Positions 48,480 to 51,678 of a DNA stretch of 51,678 nt are shown piece by piece (position 1 is the stretch's first letter; every line of letters begins with the position of its first letter). Source of the stretch: a virus; the IMG/VR virus record IMGVR_UViG_3300021062_000021, positions 1-51,678 of that record, one strand, 5' to 3'. The position numbers were made by a program, and so were the translations under genes. The notes under the pieces are model-generated. The model was not told the DNA's origin. It did no database searches and was given only the letters and a program-made list of their open reading frames with translations.

Positions 48480-48654
48480 CTTCCTGATCTTCCTATTTGG
48501 GTGTACTCTTGCACCATCTGAAGAGGACCGCCGGCGGCTGGACGACCTTAACCTACAGCTACGGCAGATGAATGTGAAGCTGGAGGAGTACAAGGACCGT
48601 ATCGACCGGCTGAACCGGGCGCTGGAGGCGTTGACGAAGATTCAATCACGTTAA
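48451..48654 (+). CDS. Coiled-coil lipoprotein, spanin-like
   Basis: 67 residues; ATG lies inside the previous gene in another frame. Signal peptide with lipobox LFGC (Cys near 17), then a continuous coiled coil (SEEDRRRLDDLNLQLRQMNVKLEEYK). This looks like an outer-membrane spanin. The long helix is more typical of the inner-membrane partner, so a one-component spanin is possible. Confidence 0.65.
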   Translation: MRSLRVWASSFLIFLFGCTLAPSEEDRRRLDDLNLQLRQMNVKLEEYKDRIDRLNRALEALTKIQSR

Positions 48655-48676
48655 CCTGTATGAACGCCCCTCATTG

Positions 48677-48703
48677 ACGGCCCCCTGTCGGGGCCGTTTT
48701 GTT
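48677..48703 (+). terminator. Late operon terminator
   Basis: ACGGCCCC pairs with GGGGCCGT (8 bp, loop CTGTC) followed by TTTTGTT. Lies between the converging late and leftward units. Confidence 0.88.
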
Positions 48704-48723
48704 ATTGGCGCTGTCAGCTTGCG

Positions 48724-49329
48724 CTACCGAATTGGATTTATCATTGGTTCGCCAGAGCCGTGGAATTCGCCAGTAGATCCAGGTGTCCAGTAGTCAGCGA
48801 GTTCCCCTCCATACATAAGAGCGTAATTGAAGTGTAGATGTGGTCGCTTTTGTCCTCCGCTATTCCCCATGCGGCCTATCACCGTGTTCGGGGTCACCAA
48901 CTGTCCTTGCGAAACCTCAAAAGAGTCCAAATGGCAATAGATTGTATGGATCTTCATATCCTTGGCGCGGATGACGATCACATTACCCGACGAAATGTTT
49001 GGGTAGAGAAATGCCTGCCCACTGTGGGCAGCAAATACCCGCGTGCCCTTTGCGTTTTCAATGTCAAGGCCGCGGTGAAAGTTGGAGCCTCCTGGGTGGT
49101 ACTTCAGCGTTCCATCTTCGTCATACCAATGGCCGGCGTGGTCCACCGATTTGGTCCCATAGAAGTCCTGAGTAATCTTGCCAGTAGTCGGCCAGTAGAA
49201 TCCATCTAGGTCCGAGACTTCTACGTGTGTGTCTCCGTAATTGGTGGGTTTGTCTTCGCACCCAGAGCAACCGGCCAATAGGATCAGTAGTGGTGCCAAT
49301 CGAATCATTGATCTAGCTGAGAATGTCAT
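48724..49329 (-). CDS. Lipoprotein M23-family peptidase
   Basis: 201 residues. A signal peptide with lipobox LAGC (Cys21) is followed by an M23 domain: zinc ligands His85 and Asp89 (HRGLD) and HLH at 164-166, GNVIVIRAKD and YCHLDSF between. M23 enzymes cut peptide cross-links in murein. As a lipoprotein it would be tethered in the envelope, unlike a usual endolysin. Leftward and outside the late operon; it belongs to the unit started at 49844. Confidence 0.88.
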   Translation of the reverse strand: MTFSARSMIRLAPLLILLAGCSGCEDKPTNYGDTHVEVSDLDGFYWPTTGKITQDFYGTKSVDHAGHWYDEDGTLKYHPGGSNFHRGLDIENAKGTRVFAAHSGQAFLYPNISSGNVIVIRAKDMKIHTIYCHLDSFEVSQGQLVTPNTVIGRMGNSGGQKRPHLHFNYALMYGGELADYWTPGSTGEFHGSGEPMINPIR

Positions 49330-49371
49330 AGGAACCCCAGATCCACAAGGGCGATCGCTGTTCTGCGTTTG

Positions 49372-49569
49372 CTATCGTGGGAATCTACTGTCACACCAGA
49401 GGCATTTCTTGCCAAGGACCCCTTCGTGGGGATCACCCGGAATGTTGGAGTTCACTTCAAAGACTACCAGAGCGAACTTTGAGCACTTAGGGCACTGTTC
49501 GCTTGAAGAAAACCTGATATCCAATTCCCGACGTGGATTCTTGGTCGGGTCTAGTTCATCGTTTATCAT
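49372..49569 (-). CDS. 65-residue zinc-ribbon protein
   Basis: CPKCSKFALVVF and CLWCDSRF form a single zinc ribbon of the kind that labels small phage nucleic-acid or protein binders. Three bases from the upstream gene. Function unknown. Confidence 0.7.
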   Translation of the reverse strand: MINDELDPTKNPRRELDIRFSSSEQCPKCSKFALVVFEVNSNIPGDPHEGVLGKKCLWCDSRFPR

Positions 49570-49572
49570 TGT

Positions 49573-49797
49573 TCACTTGCTCGTGTTCTGTTTAATATAT
49601 CTCAGCTCCCGAAGTAGTATATTCCCTATCCTACAAATTGCTGCCAGCGGCGAAGTACCATCAGGAACATCCCAGCAGATTGCGCATCGATACGGCATAT
49701 CCGTATCCACGGGTCTAGAGATATTGCCCTCAAAGCCGCATCTATAACACGGCCCGACAGTCATTTGCTTGTCACCGGCAACCCATTCTTTGGCCAT
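49573..49797 (-). CDS. 74-residue zinc-ribbon protein
   Basis: GGAGG ribosome site. CYRCGFEG and CAICWD pairs make one zinc ribbon, followed by a helix (RIGNILLRELRYIKQ). First gene behind the promoter at 49844. Confidence 0.72.
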   Translation of the reverse strand: MAKEWVAGDKQMTVGPCYRCGFEGNISRPVDTDMPYRCAICWDVPDGTSPLAAICRIGNILLRELRYIKQNTSK

Positions 49798-49816
49798 TTT
49801 CTACCTCCGGTTTAAC

Positions 49817-49844
49817 CCTATAACCACAGGCAGGCGATTGTCAA
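49817..49844 (-). promoter_or_regulatory. Leftward promoter for the M23 unit
   Basis: TTGACA (49844-49839), 16-bp spacer, TATAGG (49822-49817), with the same TTGAC-N16-TATAGGG layout as 30105-30132. Confidence 0.68.
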
Positions 49845-49916
49845 AGCAATCTTCTGACTCGTTTCCTGTTGTTTACAGAGCCGTGATGGGCCTCGCATTC
49901 GTCCACCGCCGACTCG

Positions 49917-50066
49917 TTATTCAGCGAACCTCTCTTCGCACTTCCAGCAGAAACCCAGCTTGGCCTCCATCGGCTCATGGCATCCAGGGCAATGCCGCCG
50001 CGCCAACTCGCCGCACAGGACGCAGATCGGCTGCCAAGAGTCTTGAATAAACTGGTGCTTACACAT
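49917..50066 (-). CDS. 49-residue zinc-finger protein
   Basis: ATG 50066 (AGGA upstream) gives MCKHQFIQDSWQPICVLCGE..CPGCHE..CWKCE. Six Cys and two His can hold two zincs. The longer frame upstream is shadow. Confidence 0.65.
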   Translation of the reverse strand: MCKHQFIQDSWQPICVLCGELARRHCPGCHEPMEAKLGFCWKCEERFAE

Positions 50067-50241
50067 TCGGCTTGTCCTTAATCTCGGTTTCCTGAATACC
50101 GGCGCCGTTCGTAGCGCCATGAACGATGACCGTACCCCGCCGGAAGTGGCCCTCGCCGTGACATGTAGGGCACGGATCGAAGTGGCACGGACAGCAGCAT
50201 TCTTTTTCGCCAACACACTTGCCCTCACAGTAGCCGCACAT
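50059..50241 (-). CDS. 60-residue Cys-rich protein
   Basis: MCGYCEGKCVGEKECCCPCHFDPCPTCHGEG.. has nine Cys in the first 27 residues, then a short strand tail. Probable multi-zinc mini-protein; overlaps the next gene by 8 bp. Confidence 0.65.
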   Translation of the reverse strand: MCGYCEGKCVGEKECCCPCHFDPCPTCHGEGHFRRGTVIVHGATNGAGIQETEIKDKPNV

Positions 50242-50258
50242 ACACGTTCCTCGGATAG

Positions 50259-50429
50259 TTACCTGTACTCTTTCCCCGGCTCCATCTCAAAGCCGTCGAC
50301 CATCTTCCAGTCGCGGTAGAGGTCTAGGCCAAGGGCGTGGCCGTCGTCGTCGAAGTAGAACACAAGCGTCCCGCCGCTGACGATCTCTCCCTTGTCGTTC
50401 CGCTCAACGTGGCCGCGCATCACGATCAT
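50259..50429 (-). CDS. Hypothetical 56-residue beta-rich protein
   Basis: AAGGGA upstream of ATG 50429. MIVMRGHVERNDKGEIVSGG then LVFYFDDDGHALGLDLYRDW: a compact strand-turn-strand protein without motif. Lies between tRNA-Leu and the Cys-rich gene. Confidence 0.65.
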   Translation of the reverse strand: MIVMRGHVERNDKGEIVSGGTLVFYFDDDGHALGLDLYRDWKMVDGFEMEPGKEYR

Positions 50430-50460
50430 CGCGATTCCCTTGAAGTATGGCTGTCAAAAG

Positions 50461-50566
50461 GACTACCGGAGGGATTCGAACCCTCAAGGCCCTTGGGGTG
50501 TGCCAGCGGCATAACCTCAGGCCCAGGACACGCTGACCCTGCGTTTGCCAATTCCGCCACGGTAGT
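50461..50566 (-). tRNA. Long-variable-arm tRNA, Leu-like, irregular anticodon arm
   Basis: Acceptor ACTACCG/CGGTAGT (an eighth G-C pair possible) and T arm GAGGG-TTCGAAT-CCCTC are perfect. D arm TGGCGGAATTGGCAAACGC is of tRNA-Leu type. The anticodon arm can pair only as CAGGG/TCCTG with an 8-nt loop TCAGCGTG, suggesting CAG. The variable region is ~38 nt with nested stems (GGCC..GGCC, TGCC-GCT-GGCA), much longer than usual. It could be functional, degenerate or specialised. Confidence 0.75.
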
Positions 50567-50567
50567 C

Positions 50568-50684
50568 TTACTTTCTCCCGCGTCTACGGTCGCAGCATCG
50601 CCCGTAGACGTTCTTCTTGCTGCTCGACCGCCGGAGCCTCCGGCCACACCACCCACACTTGGAATACTTCATCGTTGTTCTCAT
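50568..50684 (-). CDS. 38-residue basic zinc-knuckle protein
   Basis: ATG follows the methyltransferase stop directly (TAGATG). CGWCGRRLRRSSSKK.. and RCCDRRRG: one Cys2-Cys2 site in a strongly basic peptide, probably nucleic-acid binding. It ends two bases before the tRNA. Confidence 0.65.
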   Translation of the reverse strand: MRTTMKYSKCGWCGRRLRRSSSKKNVYGRCCDRRRGRK

Positions 50685-51185
50685 CTACGCTAGACGTAAC
50701 TGCGAACGCCACTCGTTCCAGGCGTTCGTGATGGCCCCCGTCCCCGGGAACATATCCACCAGTTCGTCATCCGGCTGAGCTCCAACCATCTCGAACGCCC
50801 ACCGCGCCACAGCCCACGGCTTCGCCCCGGTCAGTCCCTTCTTGAGCGTGATCGACTCCGCGATCCAGTCCCGCATGACGCAGCGATGGGTAACGACGGG
50901 CTTCCGGCAAGCCTTGACGATGACCGGCTCCCAGGCGTAGGCCACGCTCACGTTGCGCTTGAAGGCTGCAAACGGCTTCACCCACGCCATGACCCGTACA
51001 CCCTTCGGAAAGAGCGGCAGAACGGCAGCTAGGGCCGTACTCGACGTATGGAGGACGTACCCGTCATACTCCCTCTCAAGCCGCTCTGCCATCTGGCGGT
51101 GATCGACCTCCCCGCCGTAGTCGGGATGGTCCTTGTACAGCTTCGCGCAGCCGGGGTAGGGCGGGTCAGCGTAGGCGATTTTCAT
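50685..51185 (-). CDS. DNA methyltransferase with DPPY motif
   Basis: 166 residues from ATG 51185 (MKIAYADPPYPGCAKLY). The catalytic DPPY lies at residues 7-10. GEVDHRQMAERLEREYDGYVLHTSS, RVMAWVKPFAAFKRNVSVAYAWEP and LVDMFPGTGAITNAWNEW (SAM-binding F-x-G-x-G) are features of a family common in phages. It probably methylates adenine in phage DNA, complementing the Dam-type enzyme at 3836-4288. Confidence 0.88.
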   Translation of the reverse strand: MKIAYADPPYPGCAKLYKDHPDYGGEVDHRQMAERLEREYDGYVLHTSSTALAAVLPLFPKGVRVMAWVKPFAAFKRNVSVAYAWEPVIVKACRKPVVTHRCVMRDWIAESITLKKGLTGAKPWAVARWAFEMVGAQPDDELVDMFPGTGAITNAWNEWRSQLRLA

Positions 51186-51307
51186 TAGTCGAACTCCATC
51201 GCCACGAGCCACGACCAGAAGAACTCCCGGCGCTCCCCCCTGGCTCGCTTGTAGAGCGGGAGAATGTCGGTCCACCACTCCAGCATTTCGCGCTTGTTCA
51301 TGGTCAC
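51185..51307 (-). CDS. 40-residue protein (GTG start)
   Basis: GTG 51307 has GGGAGG five bases upstream; the ATG at 51301 is an alternative. MNKREMLEWWTDILPLYKRARG.. is an amphipathic, Trp-rich helical peptide. Stop overlaps the methyltransferase start. Function unknown. Confidence 0.55.
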   Translation of the reverse strand: MTMNKREMLEWWTDILPLYKRARGERREFFWSWLVAMEFD

Positions 51308-51308
51308 G

Positions 51309-51551
51309 TTAACCTCCCCTGTAAAAGCAGCAACAATGGTGGGAACAGCAGTGCCGGATTGCATGGCAGCACTTACACTCAGTTCCCCGGTGCAGATCGT
51401 CCATACACTTCTCGGTGTTTTGGTAGGCTTCAATGGCATCTGCCAACCCAAGAGAGACAGACGCCGGGTTCTTCCTAAGCTGATAGGCCGCACGGTGGAA
51501 GACGTCTAGAAGTAACTCCACCTGCTGCCTCGTGTAAGTTTCGTCGCTCAT
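51309..51551 (-). CDS. 80-residue protein with Cys/His-rich tail
   Basis: The helical N-terminal 50 residues (MSDETYTRQQVELLLDVFHRAAYQL..) are followed by CKCCHAIRHCCSHHCCCF, an extreme Cys/His tail with 9 Cys and 4 His in about 20 residues. Metal binding is very likely. Its ATG is the point where the contig ends diverge. Confidence 0.7.
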   Translation of the reverse strand: MSDETYTRQQVELLLDVFHRAAYQLRKNPASVSLGLADAIEAYQNTEKCMDDLHRGTECKCCHAIRHCCSHHCCCFYRGG

Positions 51552-51552
51552 C

Positions 51553-51678
51553 GTTTGCCTATAGAGAATTAGTCGATTCGACGTCCAGGGGCCTCGTTCG
51601 CTGGCGGCAGACTCATCTTGTGGGGTGCCGCCATGAGCAACTCGAACCAGCCCCATAGGACGCTTATGGGAACAGCCA
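51553..51678. repeat. 126-bp end repeat, right copy
   Basis: Identical to 15-140; see the left copy. It shows circular closure of the assembly. Confidence 0.95.

Noticed and set aside
50461-50566. tRNA-Sec to match the in-frame UGA
   Set aside because: An eighth acceptor pair and a long extra arm are present, but the D arm is Leu-type and an UCA anticodon would lack U33; CAG fits better.
15-51678. 126-bp identical ends as a physical direct terminal repeat
   Set aside because: The repeat lies inside the 31-327 coding region and is flanked on the left by 14 bases of different sequence; a circular-assembly overlap explains it better.
1-51678. CRISPR array or insertion sequence
   Set aside because: No regularly spaced repeats of 25-40 bp and no transposase were seen.

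Overview
This window is an essentially complete genome of a tailed, apparently temperate double-stranded DNA phage, assembled as one circularly permuted contig. Bases 15-140 are repeated exactly at 51553-51678, so the real molecule is about 51.5 kb and the contig ends are arbitrary. Several lipoprotein signal peptides (lysis genes and an M23 peptidase) point to a Gram-negative host. The sequence is visibly GC-rich. I recognise no DNA polymerase, primase, helicase or CI-like repressor, so the phage probably leans on host replication. It does carry a tyrosine recombinase.

Layout. A leftward arm runs from about 10.64 kb down to position 1 and continues across the contig join from 51.55 kb down to 48.7 kb. 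It holds roughly 45 tightly packed small genes: many mini zinc-ribbon proteins, a RusA-like resolvase, an SSB-like protein, two DNA methyltransferases, a lone Clp N-domain protein, two tRNAs, and a lipoprotein M23 peptidase with its own promoter. The leftward transcript starts at a good promoter (10812-10839). Its first ~110 nt form a pseudoknot-like structured RNA ending in a terminator. A divergent control region at 7.26-7.40 kb carries operators and a ribbon-helix-helix regulator read rightward. Next come a rightward integrase (11.1-12.05 kb), a leftward HNH endonuclease, a region of strong RNA hairpins, and a stand-alone leftward glycosyltransferase (12.9-13.4 kb).

The rightward late arm (13.5-48.7 kb) starts at a TTGACA promoter and encodes small and large terminase and a DUF935/Mu gp29-like portal. 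A candidate sRNA unit follows, and then an unusual ~10 kb cassette. After the cassette come Mu-like head genes (gpF-like protein, protease with internal scaffold start, decoration protein, gpT-like capsid), connectors, a short tail module with a very small tape-measure candidate, baseplate proteins, a 1478-residue fibre, and lysis genes closed by a strong terminator at 48677-48703.

The most striking content is the 18.4-28.7 kb cassette inserted between portal and head-morphogenesis genes. It has a DUF115-like protein, six glycosyltransferase-like proteins, a polysaccharide pyruvyl transferase, four methyltransferase-like proteins (one FkbM), an extended SDR sugar-nucleotide dehydratase/epimerase and a two-domain GroES-like co-chaperonin. 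Most neighbours are coupled by ATGA/GTGA overlaps. This looks like a phage-borne glycan assembly or virion-glycosylation pathway built into the head operon. Other leads are an in-frame UGA followed by a bacterial-SECIS-like hairpin in a small early gene, a 246-nt structured RNA abutting a tRNA-Arg, a promoter with a perfect palindromic operator driving a short RNA, a probable CTG start of the integrase buried in a hairpin, and a real-looking allelic difference at the contig end.
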